Positions 1 to 9,304 of a stretch of 64,000 bases of DNA are shown one piece after another. A program made the position numbers and the translations under genes. Source of the DNA: Candidatus Nitrosotenuis chungbukensis. GTDB taxonomy: Archaea > Thermoproteota > Nitrososphaeria > Nitrososphaerales > Nitrosopumilaceae. The notes beneath the pieces are model-generated. The model did not search any database, had not been told where the DNA came from, and saw nothing but the letters and a program-made list of their open reading frames with translations. The stretch spans positions 62,001-126,000 of the forward strand of contig NZ_AVSQ01000013.1 of NCBI RefSeq assembly GCF_000685395.1. The letters are read 5' to 3'. Numbering within the stretch: position 1 is the stretch's first letter; every line of letters begins with the position of its first letter.

Positions 1-201
1 ACGCAAAATCAAAGATATTCTCAGAAATCAAAATTGGATCTTGCAAGCCAAATCATAAATGACTCTGACAAAGTAAAATCCAAAGTAAAGGAAATCGTCA
101 CCTGCGGACTGAACTGTGATCATGGATGTCCAATCTGGGGTTTTGAAAAAAAATACACATGCTGTGTTACACAGCAAGTATTGTGGCCTCAAAAAAGATA
201 A
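1..201 (+). CDS. C-terminal end of a Cys-rich protein of unknown function (partial)
   Basis: The reading frame is open from base 1 and closes with TAA at 199-201, leaving the last 66 residues of a protein that starts outside the window. The visible part is basic and Lys/Gln-rich. It then holds a Cys-rich stretch (CGLNCDHGCPIWGF, then YTCC) with six Cys and one His in about 25 residues, which suggests a metal site. I do not recognise the family. No other long frame covers these bases. Function is not assigned. Confidence 0.5.
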   Translation, partial: TQNQRYSQKSKLDLASQIINDSDKVKSKVKEIVTCGLNCDHGCPIWGFEKKYTCCVTQQVLWPQKR

Positions 202-247
202 CATAGCTAAACAATCCTTAAGAGCGATGATGCTGTAATTTATCGGA

Positions 248-532
248 ATGGATTTTTTTCATAGAAAGAAAAAATGCGAGCAGTGTGATGAGAAATTTAC
301 AACAGATGGTGATCTGATGCATCATGCAAGACATATTCATCATCAAACAATTGTGAATTGCACTGAATGTGGAAAAGAGTTCGTTCATGAAAAAGACCGA
401 CTGCACCATGCAAGAAAGGAACACGACGAAAAGATGAAGAAAAGATCAAACAAAGAGTCGTTTCCTGATAAAAATGACTCGCTCCAAGATAGGGTAGACG
501 AGCAAACCAAACACTTTAGCGACAAGCTTTGA
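248..532 (+). CDS. small C2H2 zinc-finger protein
   Basis: 94 residues. Two tandem fingers are visible: CEQC, a 12-residue spacer, then a His pair near residues 27-32; and CTEC with the same spacing and a second His pair. Both fit C-x2-C-x12-H-x4-H, the classical eukaryote-like C2H2 pattern. Both fingers end in a similar HHAR segment. The last 35 residues are charged and probably disordered. Such small C2H2 proteins occur in archaea and are usually taken as nucleic-acid or protein binders. The partner here is unknown. The gene stands alone between a rightward partial gene and the convergent leuS. Confidence 0.75.
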   Translation: MDFFHRKKKCEQCDEKFTTDGDLMHHARHIHHQTIVNCTECGKEFVHEKDRLHHARKEHDEKMKKRSNKESFPDKNDSLQDRVDEQTKHFSDKL

Positions 533-554
533 ATGTTTAGATCTGTTTTTGATC

Positions 555-3428
555 CTATTCTATTAGGATGGCCGGCTTGAATGGCCTTGCAGTCTTAGAT
601 TTGTTTTTTGGGTCGTACTTTGCAGGATCTGATTCAGAAAACACCTGCATTTCTACGTTAAAGTCGGCCCTGATCAATCCTGACAGTTCACTTGCAATCA
701 ATTTCTTTTCATCAAAATCCAAAATCTCTAGTTTTATTTTTCTCAGATCAGTCGATTCTGATAAAATATCTTTTATTGTCCTCTGCACAAAGTCTGGGTT
801 TTTCTTTATCTCTTCTGTTTCTTTGTTTGCGATCAAATCCTTCATTATTATGCCCATGTTGGTCTGACCACTCATGATTTTATCCAAGACGAAATGATAC
901 GCCTTTGCCTTGAGCGAATCTGCCGTATAGATGGTGATCTTTTGTGGCGCAATTTTTGTTACCTTGAGAATATTTGCAATATCTCCTATGATTGATTTTA
1001 GCAGTTCCTCTGACTGTATTGCGTAGCCGTCGATTTTTTCTGATACCTGAGGCCAGCTTGACGTTGAAACCATTCCTGAGTGGCCAAGTCTTTCCCACAT
1101 CTCTTCTGCAATATGCGGTGCAAACGGGGATAGCAATGCCACTCTGATGGAATTTATCTCGTGTAAAATTCCGGAAATGTTTGTTCTTTGTTTTGCATTT
1201 ACCCTTTTCATGTACCACTGCAGGTCTGATTCAAACGAGAACAATATGTTGTGAAGTGCTTCTCGCAGCCGCATCTTTTCAATTGACGATGTGAGATCCG
1301 ATACTGCGCTATGCAGCTTGCTTTTTATCCACTTGTCTTCTGGCTCTAATTCGTTCTGCTTTCCTGGTTTCAGCTTTGTACATTCTTCTAGCAACGACTC
1401 TAGTTTGTGCTTTATTCCTGACACTGACTCTAAATTAAAGTCCGCATCCTGGAGAAGTTCTGCTGATATTATTATTGCCAGCCTGATTGGGTCTGCGCCA
1501 TAATCTCGAATCGCCTTTCGCAACGGGATGATGTTTCCCATGGACTTTGACATCTTCTTTCCGTCCATTAGGACCGAGCCGTTTACCACAATTTCCTTCG
1601 GCCAGTTTTCTTCTGGGAAAATGGCCACATGGTTCAGTATGAAAAATGTCAAATGATTCGGCACCAAATCGCGCCCTGAATGTCTCGAGTCTACTGGATA
1701 AAAATAAGAAAACTCTTTTCTGATCTGCTCGACTTTTTCTTTTGGGATTTTTGTCTTTTCTGATGCTATGTCTGAGCTGCCCTGTCCCAAAAACACGTAA
1801 TCGAAAAACTCCTGCCCTAGGCTTTCTGGTCTTATCTCGTTGTTATTGACAAATTTTACAATGACATAGTATGCCATGTAGATGACAGAATCTGAAAGGC
1901 TCTCTACTATCCAGTCCTTGTCCCACGGGAGTTTTGTTCCAAGGCCGTGCTGTCTTGCACAAGCCCTTTCCCGCAGCCACCCGATCACATAATTGAACTC
2001 AGGCCTTATTTCCTGGGGAAGGACGCTCATTTCATCAAGGCATTTTGTTGCCTTTTCCTTCCAGGCCTTATCTGAGTAATTCAAAAACCACTGGTTGTTT
2101 AGAATTTTCACAACGCACTCTGCACCGCACCTGCATCTGACAGGGGCGTTTGTCAGTTCCAGTAAAATGTCTGCAAACTTTTCCTTGATCAGCCATTCCT
2201 TCACGACATCCTTTGCGTCTGCTACCTTTTTTCCTGCAAACTGGCCTGTGTTTTGCTTTAGCCTTCCACCATAGAATTCCTTTCCATAGATTTCCTTTGT
2301 TGCCTCTTCTAACCTGGAATCTGTTTGGTCTTTTATCCCAAGCCTGTCAATTGCTTCCTTTGCTGGAATGTTTCCATATCCGTCCGTCTCTATGATTGAA
2401 ATTGCCTCGATTTTTTGAATTTCTTCTGCAAGGGATGCGTCTTTATTGGAATTTTTCAAGTCCTGCAAGGCCTGATAGTCAAATGGTGCATGGGCTGGAA
2501 CCGACATCACTATGCCGGTGCCGGTGTGGGATTCAACAAAACTAGCTGGTAGCATCACTGCAGAATCATTTCTGTGGGGAATCTGGACCTTCTTTCCGCA
2601 AAGCTCGGAGCCTTTTATCTCTCCCTCATATGTCACCTTCTTGTCCAAATATTCTAATTTGTGTGCGCACTCTGCACTAACTATCCAGTTCTCTCCATCT
2701 ACTTTGATCTTTTTGTAAACTATGTCTGGATTCACCCAGAGGTTTGTTACGCCAAAGAGCGTTTCCGGTCTGAGCGTTGCAGTTGGTATGATGTAATCAT
2801 CCTGGCGGAATTTTATCAAAATGTATTCTGTAAAGTCTGGCTCCACGTCTCCAAGTGTGTCGTGTTGTGATACTGGATTTTGATCCTTTGGACACCATCC
2901 GACAGGGTGAGATCCCTGGATGATTAGGTTCTTTTTTCTAAGTGTGTTGATTTGCCATTCGATAAATTTCTGATATGCCGGATCAATTGTGGTAAATTCC
3001 CGTCTCCAGTCAATAGAGTATCCCATCTCGATCATTCCAGATTTTATCTCCTCGTGGAAATAGTCGGCAATTTTTACCGGCTCTACAAATTCTTTTATCT
3101 TGTCTTCGGGTACATGATACAATTCCCTAAAGTTTTGTATCAGTTCCTTGTCCCCGTCTTGAACTCTTTTTGCCATTCCTAAGATGGGCGTTCCAGTATA
3201 ATGGAATCCCATTGGGAAAAGTACGTTGTAGCCCTTCATGCGCAAAAACCTCGCATGAACATCTGCAAGCGTATACGTTCTTCCATGACCTATGTGCTGG
3301 GGTGAATTTGGATATGGGTATGCCACTGTGATGAACTTTTTTTCTTTGGAGTTTGGATCGGTCTCAAAGTCTTTTGACTCTTGCCACTTTTTCCTCCACT
3401 TTTCCTCTATTCCATTCCAGTCTATCAT
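555..3428 (-). CDS. leuS: leucyl-tRNA synthetase
   Basis: 957 residues, class I aminoacyl-tRNA synthetase that charges tRNA-Leu in the cytoplasm. The HIGH signature is intact (HIGH at residues 45-48, preceded by PYPNSPQ), and KMSKS lies near residue 625. Between them is the long CP1 editing insertion. The length and the C-terminal extension fit the archaeal/eukaryotic type. The start overlaps the alaS stop by four bases (ATGA at 3425-3428), so the two synthetase genes are very probably co-transcribed leftward. Confidence 0.96.
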   Translation of the reverse strand: MIDWNGIEEKWRKKWQESKDFETDPNSKEKKFITVAYPYPNSPQHIGHGRTYTLADVHARFLRMKGYNVLFPMGFHYTGTPILGMAKRVQDGDKELIQNFRELYHVPEDKIKEFVEPVKIADYFHEEIKSGMIEMGYSIDWRREFTTIDPAYQKFIEWQINTLRKKNLIIQGSHPVGWCPKDQNPVSQHDTLGDVEPDFTEYILIKFRQDDYIIPTATLRPETLFGVTNLWVNPDIVYKKIKVDGENWIVSAECAHKLEYLDKKVTYEGEIKGSELCGKKVQIPHRNDSAVMLPASFVESHTGTGIVMSVPAHAPFDYQALQDLKNSNKDASLAEEIQKIEAISIIETDGYGNIPAKEAIDRLGIKDQTDSRLEEATKEIYGKEFYGGRLKQNTGQFAGKKVADAKDVVKEWLIKEKFADILLELTNAPVRCRCGAECVVKILNNQWFLNYSDKAWKEKATKCLDEMSVLPQEIRPEFNYVIGWLRERACARQHGLGTKLPWDKDWIVESLSDSVIYMAYYVIVKFVNNNEIRPESLGQEFFDYVFLGQGSSDIASEKTKIPKEKVEQIRKEFSYFYPVDSRHSGRDLVPNHLTFFILNHVAIFPEENWPKEIVVNGSVLMDGKKMSKSMGNIIPLRKAIRDYGADPIRLAIIISAELLQDADFNLESVSGIKHKLESLLEECTKLKPGKQNELEPEDKWIKSKLHSAVSDLTSSIEKMRLREALHNILFSFESDLQWYMKRVNAKQRTNISGILHEINSIRVALLSPFAPHIAEEMWERLGHSGMVSTSSWPQVSEKIDGYAIQSEELLKSIIGDIANILKVTKIAPQKITIYTADSLKAKAYHFVLDKIMSGQTNMGIIMKDLIANKETEEIKKNPDFVQRTIKDILSESTDLRKIKLEILDFDEKKLIASELSGLIRADFNVEMQVFSESDPAKYDPKNKSKTARPFKPAILIE

Positions 3429-6130
3429 AAGCCCACTGTCTTTTTTATCAATAATTCTGCGTATCCGAGTGCGTCAGCAAGCCTTGATGTGTCCTTTCCT
3501 CCGCCCTGCCCAAATCTCGCATCTCCTCCACCGGAACCGCCGAGTTTTGCAGAAATCTCCTTTACCAAATCTCCTGCCTTGAACGTCTTTGATGCGTCTG
3601 CTCCAGCAAAAACAATAATTCTGATTCCACCTCCTTTTATGATCAAAGCGCAGTAAATTGCAGACGGGTTTTGCGTTATCATGTCTTCGCCTACTGCGAT
3701 GTGGAACTCTTCGTCCAACTCTTCATCGATCACCGAATAGAATTTCAAGGCGCCAAAGGTCTTGGAATTATCAGCTGCCTGTTTTGCCACCGTGCCGCTG
3801 GTCCTCTTGATTAGCTGCTTTAGCTTCTTTTTTGCAGACTCTGAATCACTCATTGCGTGCTCAAATGACTTGACTAGTTTTTCTTTGTTTGAGCCAAGTG
3901 ATTTTATTATTATGGATAGGTCGCTTTCCTGTTTTTGCACGTATCTTATTGCTGCCTCGCCTGAAACAAATTCTAGTCTTACCACGCCGTCCTGGATTCT
4001 TTCTGACTTTGTAATCTTGATCAGCCCAAGGTCTCCAGTTCTTTTTACATGCGTGCCACCACACGCCTCAACATCAAAGTCCTCGATTCTTACTATTCTT
4101 ACTGATTTTACGGGAACCACTCCCCCTTGGTATATCCTAAAGCCAAACGTCTGCTCTGCCTGACCTCTGTCATATTCTTTGATTGTGACTGGAAGGTTTT
4201 TTTGAACTATGGAGTTTGCGACGTTTTCAATTTTCTTGATCTCCTCCTCGTTTAGACTGGAGTGGTGTGTAATGTCCAGCCTGCCGTAATCCTTTTCTTT
4301 GAATGCAGAGTGCTGCCATACCCAAGAGCCCAAAACGTTTCTTGCAGATGAATTGAGTACATGGGTGCTTGTGTGGTGTTTTGTTATGTTTACTCTTCTT
4401 GAGATGTCAATTTCGCAGTTGACCATTACGCCCTCATTTGGAACTGTCTTCATTTCATGCAGTACGATGCGGCCGTGTTTTGTAACGTCTAATACGTCTG
4501 CGCCGTTTATCTTTCCGTGATCAGGCTCCTGTCCGCCTCCCCTTGCGTAAAACGAGGTCCTGTCCAATATGACAAACTTGTTTTTTATTACCTTGAGTAC
4601 CTTGGCGTCAAATTTCATCGGATCGTCTTTGTAGAACAGTAATTCCGTATCTGGGATTCCTTTTAGATCAAATTCCTCGCCCGTTTTCTTTTTTTCCGAT
4701 TGGTGGAGATCCGATAGTTTGGTGTAAAAACTGTCTGGAATTTCGGCAATTATCTTGTGTTCCTTTAGATAGTCAGGTGTAACCCCGTCTGACTCGTATA
4801 GCCTGATCATGTCGTCTACGTCTAGGCTCTTGTTTTTGAGGCTCTCGGCAATCTTTACCATTCTTGACTTGGAGTCATGGTATCTTTCCACCTCGATTCC
4901 GATTATTGTCTTAACCTCGTCTCGGTACTCCTCAAGCTCAGGATATGTTGCCTTGAGGTAGTCGATGTGGCTGTCGATTAGATCATTCAAGTCCAAACTT
5001 AGGCCGAGTCTGTCAATTGTGGCCATGATTCTCCTTAGGATTATTCTCAGATTGTATCCTCCTCCAACATTGCTTGGAAGGGCGCCATCAGATATTGCAA
5101 AAATCAAAGTCCTTAGGTGGTCTGCTATCGTGTAAATCCCCTCAAGCGGGGTAATGATTCTGTTTAGATTATCGTCTGTAAGGTTTGTTGCCTTTATCGC
5201 CGCCTTTCTTACCTGTGACAGGTCTGGATATTTTTCAAGACTTTTTGCTATTTCGGTAAAGTATTTTGTTAGAATGTTTGCGTCTGCATCAATTCCTACT
5301 TTTTGAATTAGCTTTTGCGTTATTGGCCCAAAACAACAATCATAGGCAGTCGGCGTTCCCATTGTAATCCATGCAAACCTCTCAAGGCCTGCACCCATGT
5401 CTATGATTCTCTGATCAAGTGTTGTGTGATGTCCTAGATCTCCTTGGAATTCCGTAAATACAGCATTTCCTAATTCTAGTCCTCTTACGTAGAACTCTAG
5501 TGATGAGCCAAAGGATCCTCCTCCTGCCCAAACGTCCTCGACAAAAACAATCTCTTCTTTGTTTATTCCAAAAGATTCTGTCAGCAGTCTAAAGTCCAAA
5601 TCAACGCATTCGTCCTTCCAGTAACCATTTCCGTTTGGAATGCTGTGCTGTCCTATCATGCAGAAACTAGAAAAGTGTCTTCCTGTGACTCCTACATTTT
5701 CCAAGTCTTTGAACCGAAGACATGTCTGTGGAACGACTAGCGGATTTGCAGGGAACTCAAAGACAACCTTTGAGCCCATCACTCTTTGAAAATCAACAAT
5801 CGATGCAATAGTAAAGTAAAGATCATCACGCCACCTGCACACTACTGGATATCTTGATACTGAGGTGTGTCCGTTTTTTACAAAAAAGGATTCTACCTGC
5901 TTCCATGCCTCTGTGTAGTCAAATCTCTTTTTCGTGGGGGGATTGCCAATGAACGAATAGGTGTCATCCGAATGATCCGGGCAAGTCTTTCTCTGCGACT
6001 CTAAAGTCCAAAAAAATCTCTTGCAAACTGAGCACGATTTGCGCTCAAATCCCTGCTCGGCAAATAATTTTACCTTGTAGTATCTATCCGGCTCGCTTGA
6101 AAACTTTGCAAGGATCTCTTCCTTGTCCAT
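3425..6130 (-). CDS. alaS: alanyl-tRNA synthetase, archaeal type
   Basis: 901 residues, class II synthetase for tRNA-Ala. The N-terminal part has the archaeal-type leader with a Cys pair (SCSVCKRFF, then a further Cys at the PDH segment) before the catalytic core. The editing domain carries the HxxxH zinc motif (HHTSTHVL) and the CGGTH motif, so mischarged Ser/Gly-tRNA can be cleared. A glycine-rich C-Ala end (GGSGGGDARFGQGGGKD) is present. It is the first gene of the alaS-leuS pair, with a TATA-like box 21-30 bases before ATG. Confidence 0.96.
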   Translation of the reverse strand: MDKEEILAKFSSEPDRYYKVKLFAEQGFERKSCSVCKRFFWTLESQRKTCPDHSDDTYSFIGNPPTKKRFDYTEAWKQVESFFVKNGHTSVSRYPVVCRWRDDLYFTIASIVDFQRVMGSKVVFEFPANPLVVPQTCLRFKDLENVGVTGRHFSSFCMIGQHSIPNGNGYWKDECVDLDFRLLTESFGINKEEIVFVEDVWAGGGSFGSSLEFYVRGLELGNAVFTEFQGDLGHHTTLDQRIIDMGAGLERFAWITMGTPTAYDCCFGPITQKLIQKVGIDADANILTKYFTEIAKSLEKYPDLSQVRKAAIKATNLTDDNLNRIITPLEGIYTIADHLRTLIFAISDGALPSNVGGGYNLRIILRRIMATIDRLGLSLDLNDLIDSHIDYLKATYPELEEYRDEVKTIIGIEVERYHDSKSRMVKIAESLKNKSLDVDDMIRLYESDGVTPDYLKEHKIIAEIPDSFYTKLSDLHQSEKKKTGEEFDLKGIPDTELLFYKDDPMKFDAKVLKVIKNKFVILDRTSFYARGGGQEPDHGKINGADVLDVTKHGRIVLHEMKTVPNEGVMVNCEIDISRRVNITKHHTSTHVLNSSARNVLGSWVWQHSAFKEKDYGRLDITHHSSLNEEEIKKIENVANSIVQKNLPVTIKEYDRGQAEQTFGFRIYQGGVVPVKSVRIVRIEDFDVEACGGTHVKRTGDLGLIKITKSERIQDGVVRLEFVSGEAAIRYVQKQESDLSIIIKSLGSNKEKLVKSFEHAMSDSESAKKKLKQLIKRTSGTVAKQAADNSKTFGALKFYSVIDEELDEEFHIAVGEDMITQNPSAIYCALIIKGGGIRIIVFAGADASKTFKAGDLVKEISAKLGGSGGGDARFGQGGGKDTSRLADALGYAELLIKKTVGL

Positions 6131-6150
6131 CTTCTGAGATTCAAACTGAC

Positions 6151-6160
6151 CAATATTAAG
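6151..6160 (-). promoter_or_regulatory. TATA-like box of alaS
   Basis: On the minus strand CTTAATATTG lies 21-30 bases before the alaS ATG (6130). That is where archaeal TBP sites sit for a leaderless or near-leaderless message. Inferred from position and composition. Confidence 0.5.
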
Positions 6161-6174
6161 GACTGTCGATTACG

Positions 6175-6187
6175 ATAAATTAAATAC
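6175..6187 (+). promoter_or_regulatory. TATA-like box before the 6209 gene
   Basis: ATAAATTAAATAC ends 22 bases before the ATG at 6209, and a GGAG string lies about 14 bases before the ATG. It is divergent from the alaS promoter in a 78-base intergenic region. Confidence 0.5.
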
Positions 6188-6208
6188 GCTACCTGGAGAC
6201 ATTGAATC

Positions 6209-6718
6209 ATGTTTGGTCGCAAAAGAGGAATCAAGGAAGGCGATTATGCTTTTTCATCAAAACAAGATGGCGACTACAAGAACATAATTTTTGGAATAGT
6301 GACGGGAGTTGATGGCTCTAAAATTGGCATCAGCGGATTAATCGTAAATCCAATTGGCCTAAAAAACAAAGTATCGCAGGGAAAGGCAGGACCGCGTTCT
6401 GAAGAGATTCTAAAATCCCCTACTCCTGAGAACTGTATCTTTGCATTCATCTACAGAACCGAGCATGAAAACTTTAACGACGTAATCGATCTGGATTCTG
6501 GCAGAATAACTCCGATCTCTGAAAAGGCATATTCTGTTTTGGATGGGTGGATAAGAGAGTCACTGCCTGAGTTGATCAACAATGTTCTGTCGTTGCCAGA
6601 CGGCGCAGAAAAAGATGAGGCAAAGCGCACCCTCAAACGAAGAATGGAAACTCTGTACGACAAGAACCTAAAGCAGAACCTTTACTCTGTTTGCCGAAGT
6701 CTTAAGATCCTGGTATAA
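6209..6718 (+). CDS. protein of unknown function
   Basis: 169 residues, soluble, no signal peptide or membrane segment. The first half has alternating beta-type segments with many Gly, beginning MFGRKRGIKEGDY. The second half is helical and charged (from about residue 105). I recognise no family motif and there are no Cys/His clusters. The gene has its own promoter and lies just before rpl12 with a 43-base gap. Function unknown; the clean codon pattern and good upstream box support a real gene. Confidence 0.75.
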   Translation: MFGRKRGIKEGDYAFSSKQDGDYKNIIFGIVTGVDGSKIGISGLIVNPIGLKNKVSQGKAGPRSEEILKSPTPENCIFAFIYRTEHENFNDVIDLDSGRITPISEKAYSVLDGWIRESLPELINNVLSLPDGAEKDEAKRTLKRRMETLYDKNLKQNLYSVCRSLKILV

Positions 6719-6728
6719 TCCTACATAG

Positions 6729-6738
6729 TTTTATATTA
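6729..6738 (+). promoter_or_regulatory. TATA-like box of rpl12
   Basis: TTTTATATTA ends 24 bases before the rpl12 ATG (6762). It lies right after the stop of the upstream gene, so rpl12 can be transcribed alone. Confidence 0.6.
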
Positions 6739-6761
6739 TCCCCAAAGAAAATCACGATACA

Positions 6762-7064
6762 ATGGAATACGTCTACGCTGCATTAATTCTGCACAAACTG
6801 AAAAAGGAAATTAATGAAGCTAACATTACTAGTATAATCAAAGCCACTGGCGAATCAGCAAATGATGCCCAGGTAAAAGCACTAGTGTCTGCACTCGCCG
6901 ATGTTAACATCGAAGAGGCAATCAAGGCAGCACCAGTAGCAGTTGCAGCAGCACCAGCCGCAGCAGCAGCACCAGCAGGTGGCGGAGATGCAAAGAAAGA
7001 TGAGGCAGCAGCAGGAAAGTCTGAAGAACAAGCAATGGAAGGCCTCGCTTCACTGTTCGGCTAA
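6762..7064 (+). CDS. rpl12: ribosomal protein P1/L12 (stalk)
   Basis: 100 residues, archaeal P1-type stalk protein that recruits translation factors to the large subunit. The N-terminal helical dimerisation domain (MEYVYAALIL...) is followed by an Ala/Pro/Gly-rich hinge (about residues 50-75) and an acidic tail ending in GLASLFG, the conserved factor-binding end. It is separated from its usual partners rpl10 and rpl1, which lie on the other strand beyond the channel gene, and has its own TATA box. Confidence 0.95.
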   Translation: MEYVYAALILHKLKKEINEANITSIIKATGESANDAQVKALVSALADVNIEEAIKAAPVAVAAAPAAAAAPAGGGDAKKDEAAAGKSEEQAMEGLASLFG

Positions 7065-7119
7065 ATCTTCAAAATTTTCATTTTTACCTTTAATTATGAT
7101 TGGGTATAACCAATTCTAG

Positions 7120-7749
7120 TTGCCAGACATATCGTTTGCCTTTCTGATTTACGTTTTTGATCTCTTTGGGACTATGGCATTTGCAGTGACAGGTGCATTC
7201 AAGGCAATAGAGCACAAGTCCGACATTGTCGGAATAATAATTCTCTCCGTCATCACCGGCGTTGCGGGAGGAACCATCCGTGATATCATAATTGGCAAGT
7301 TTCCTCCAAACTCCATTTCAGATCCGTCATACGTGATTGTGTCTGTCGCATCTGCCGTTGCCCTGTTTTTCCTTTATCCGCATTTGAAAAAGCACTGGAA
7401 CGTATTTTTGAAATTTGACGCAATAGGACTGGGTGTTTTTTCCATAACTGGTGCGACCTTTGCGTACAGTATTTTTGGGCTGAACTTTCTTGCGATGGCA
7501 TTTGCAGGCATTCTTAGTGCAGTTGGAGGGGGTATACTCAGAGACGTTTTTGTGAACGAGGTTCCAATTATTTTTGTAAAGGAGCTATATGCCGCTGCAA
7601 GCTTTGTAGGGGTTGTGGTCTTTTTCTTGCTTCTAGTTGGTGGCACACCACTGTATATTGCGTCTATAACTGGAATCGTAATTATCACGTCTCTACGACT
7701 TGTCGCAATGAAATACAACTGGAATTTGCCGCGGGCTAGGGAGAAATAA
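7120..7749 (+). CDS. TRIC-type/UPF0126 membrane channel protein
   Basis: 209 residues with about seven hydrophobic segments in two similar halves. Each half has a Gly-rich signature: GVAGGTIRDIIIG near residue 47 and AVGGGILRDVFVNE near residue 130. This is the duplicated GGxxRD pattern of the UPF0126 family, which is related to trimeric intracellular cation channels. It probably forms a K+-permeable or small-solute channel in the cytoplasmic membrane. The start is TTG; no better start lies upstream. A TATA-like stretch (CCTTTAATTATG) precedes it. It converges on rpl10 with only four bases between the stops. Confidence 0.85.
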   Translation: MPDISFAFLIYVFDLFGTMAFAVTGAFKAIEHKSDIVGIIILSVITGVAGGTIRDIIIGKFPPNSISDPSYVIVSVASAVALFFLYPHLKKHWNVFLKFDAIGLGVFSITGATFAYSIFGLNFLAMAFAGILSAVGGGILRDVFVNEVPIIFVKELYAAASFVGVVVFFLLLVGGTPLYIASITGIVIITSLRLVAMKYNWNLPRAREK

Positions 7750-7753
7750 TTTT

Positions 7754-8620
7754 TTATGCTGGAGTGTAGCCTTTTGCCTTTGAGGCAACTGACTGTGCTT
7801 GGGCATTTGCCTTTTGCAAGACTGCGTCTTTTGTATCGTCTGTAATGTAGCCTGCCTCGATTGCGACAGAGCGGGCGCCTTGGCCTAGCTTTGCCAAAAT
7901 GAGCTTTATGTTGTCTTGCGTGATGTATGCTGCCTCGATTGATAGCGATAATGCTTCTTGGTGTGCTCTTGCAAACATCTCTCTGTATTTGTCAAGGTCA
8001 ATTACCAATTCTGATCGTTTGTATGCCTGTCCCTCCTCAAGTGCTGCCTCTAGGGCGATTCCTGCCTCGATTGTCTTTATGTCTAGTTTTTGTAGTAGCG
8101 TAGCTAGCTTGTCTGGTACTGCTCCGCCCTTTTTGACCGGAGTGACATCCTTTGTAATCCAAATTGTTCCCTGGTCAATCTTTGTTGGAACTCCCGCCTC
8201 TTTGAACTCTGTCAGCATTGGGCCTGGTGCGATTCCGGTGTTCTTTGCTGGAACTGTAACGTCGATGCTTGCAATGTCTCCGCCACGTGCAAACATCATT
8301 ACTTTGTTCTTGCCGAGAAGAACATTTAGCTTAAACGGTGACATGTTTGTAAACATCAAAACGCATTGACCTGTAAGCGATTCTATCATTTTTGCAATTC
8401 CTGGAACGTCAAGTGTGGCCAGCGCTTTTCTTGCAACTTGGTCCTTTATGCTGACTATCTTTACATCACTGAGGAATTTTTTTCTTAATGGTAAAAGCTG
8501 AGACGATCTTACTTTTTCCATTCTGACTAGTGCCGTGACTCTGTATTTTTTTGGGAGTTCTTGCAGCTCTTGGTACATCTGCATTTTCTTTTTAGGATAT
8601 TGTGTTCTGTTTTCTCTCAT
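7754..8620 (-). CDS. rpl10: ribosomal protein P0/L10
   Basis: 288 residues. It is the base of the ribosomal stalk: the N-terminal part binds 23S rRNA and later helices carry P1/L12 dimers. The central region (FARGGDIASIDVTVPAKNTG...PGPMLTEF) is typical of archaeal P0. The C-terminus consists of two similar Ala-rich helical segments (IEAAYITQDNIKLILAKL and IEAGYITDDTKDAVLQK) and ends in YTPA. It therefore lacks the acidic GFGLFG-like tail that many P0 proteins share with P1. It follows rpl1 with one base between stop and start. Confidence 0.93.
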   Translation of the reverse strand: MRENRTQYPKKKMQMYQELQELPKKYRVTALVRMEKVRSSQLLPLRKKFLSDVKIVSIKDQVARKALATLDVPGIAKMIESLTGQCVLMFTNMSPFKLNVLLGKNKVMMFARGGDIASIDVTVPAKNTGIAPGPMLTEFKEAGVPTKIDQGTIWITKDVTPVKKGGAVPDKLATLLQKLDIKTIEAGIALEAALEEGQAYKRSELVIDLDKYREMFARAHQEALSLSIEAAYITQDNIKLILAKLGQGARSVAIEAGYITDDTKDAVLQKANAQAQSVASKAKGYTPA

Positions 8621-8621
8621 G

Positions 8622-9278
8622 TTATTTCATCTGCTGTGCTTGTTTGATTGGTTTTCCCATTGATGTTTTGATTACTATTTTTCTAATGTTTCTCTCCCCG
8701 TTTGGTAATTTCTTTTCAATTGCACTTAGTATTGCGTGTGCGTTTGCAGCCAAATCTGCATCGTCCATTGATTCATCTCCAATCTTACATGATAATGATA
8801 GGGAGTTTTTCACCTTGACTCTGATTGATGATCTAAATCTGTCCAGGAATGATTCGATTGGAGCGTTAAATGGAACTGGAACTGGCATCTTTCCTCTTGG
8901 ACCTAAGAGCTGACCCAAAACTTTACCGACTGTTGTCATAAGCTGGGTGTCTGCCAGAAAGAAGTCATAATTGTTGATAAATTTACGAGCCTCACGTTTG
9001 TTTGCAGCAAGTGCGTTAATTTCGTCGCCGCTGATAACCCTGTCTGCATTTGCACTCTTTGCCTTTAATCCCATGTCTCCGCCTGCCATTATGCAGACTG
9101 TAGTTGGACTGCTGAGTTTTTTTGGCAACTGGATTGTCTCATTCATTGCAAATCCTTTCTTAACATCAATATCCTTTAGAATCACATACATTTCGACAGA
9201 CTGTCTGAACTTACGTTCTTTGTCTACTGTCTTTGCTTCCTTTATCATCTTGGCTAGTTCAGACTCGTTGATCAACAT
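8622..9278 (-). CDS. rpl1: ribosomal protein L1
   Basis: 218 residues when started at the ATG at 9278 (MLINESELAKMI). The frame stays open 48 bases further upstream, but the shorter start matches the family's length and sits 16 bases behind a strong TATA box. The conserved block GKVLGQLLGPRGKMPVPVPFN and the C-terminal TSMGKPIK segment are present. L1 forms the mobile L1 stalk at the ribosomal exit site and often represses its own operon by binding mRNA. It is first in a two-gene rpl1-rpl10 operon. Confidence 0.94.
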   Translation of the reverse strand: MLINESELAKMIKEAKTVDKERKFRQSVEMYVILKDIDVKKGFAMNETIQLPKKLSSPTTVCIMAGGDMGLKAKSANADRVISGDEINALAANKREARKFINNYDFFLADTQLMTTVGKVLGQLLGPRGKMPVPVPFNAPIESFLDRFRSSIRVKVKNSLSLSCKIGDESMDDADLAANAHAILSAIEKKLPNGERNIRKIVIKTSMGKPIKQAQQMK

Positions 9279-9293
9279 GGTTTTCCGCGAAAG

Positions 9294-9304
9294 CCTATTT
9301 AAAA
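9294..9304 (-). promoter_or_regulatory. TATA box of rpl1-rpl10
   Basis: TTTTAAATAGG on the minus strand lies 16-26 bases before the chosen rpl1 ATG (9278). It lies inside the longer open frame, so it argues against the upstream start. Confidence 0.6.

Noticed and set aside
880-1218. Leftward 112-codon frame inside leuS, and similar frames inside alaS, pckA and other large genes
   Set aside because: These are shadows of well-identified genes and have no independent support.
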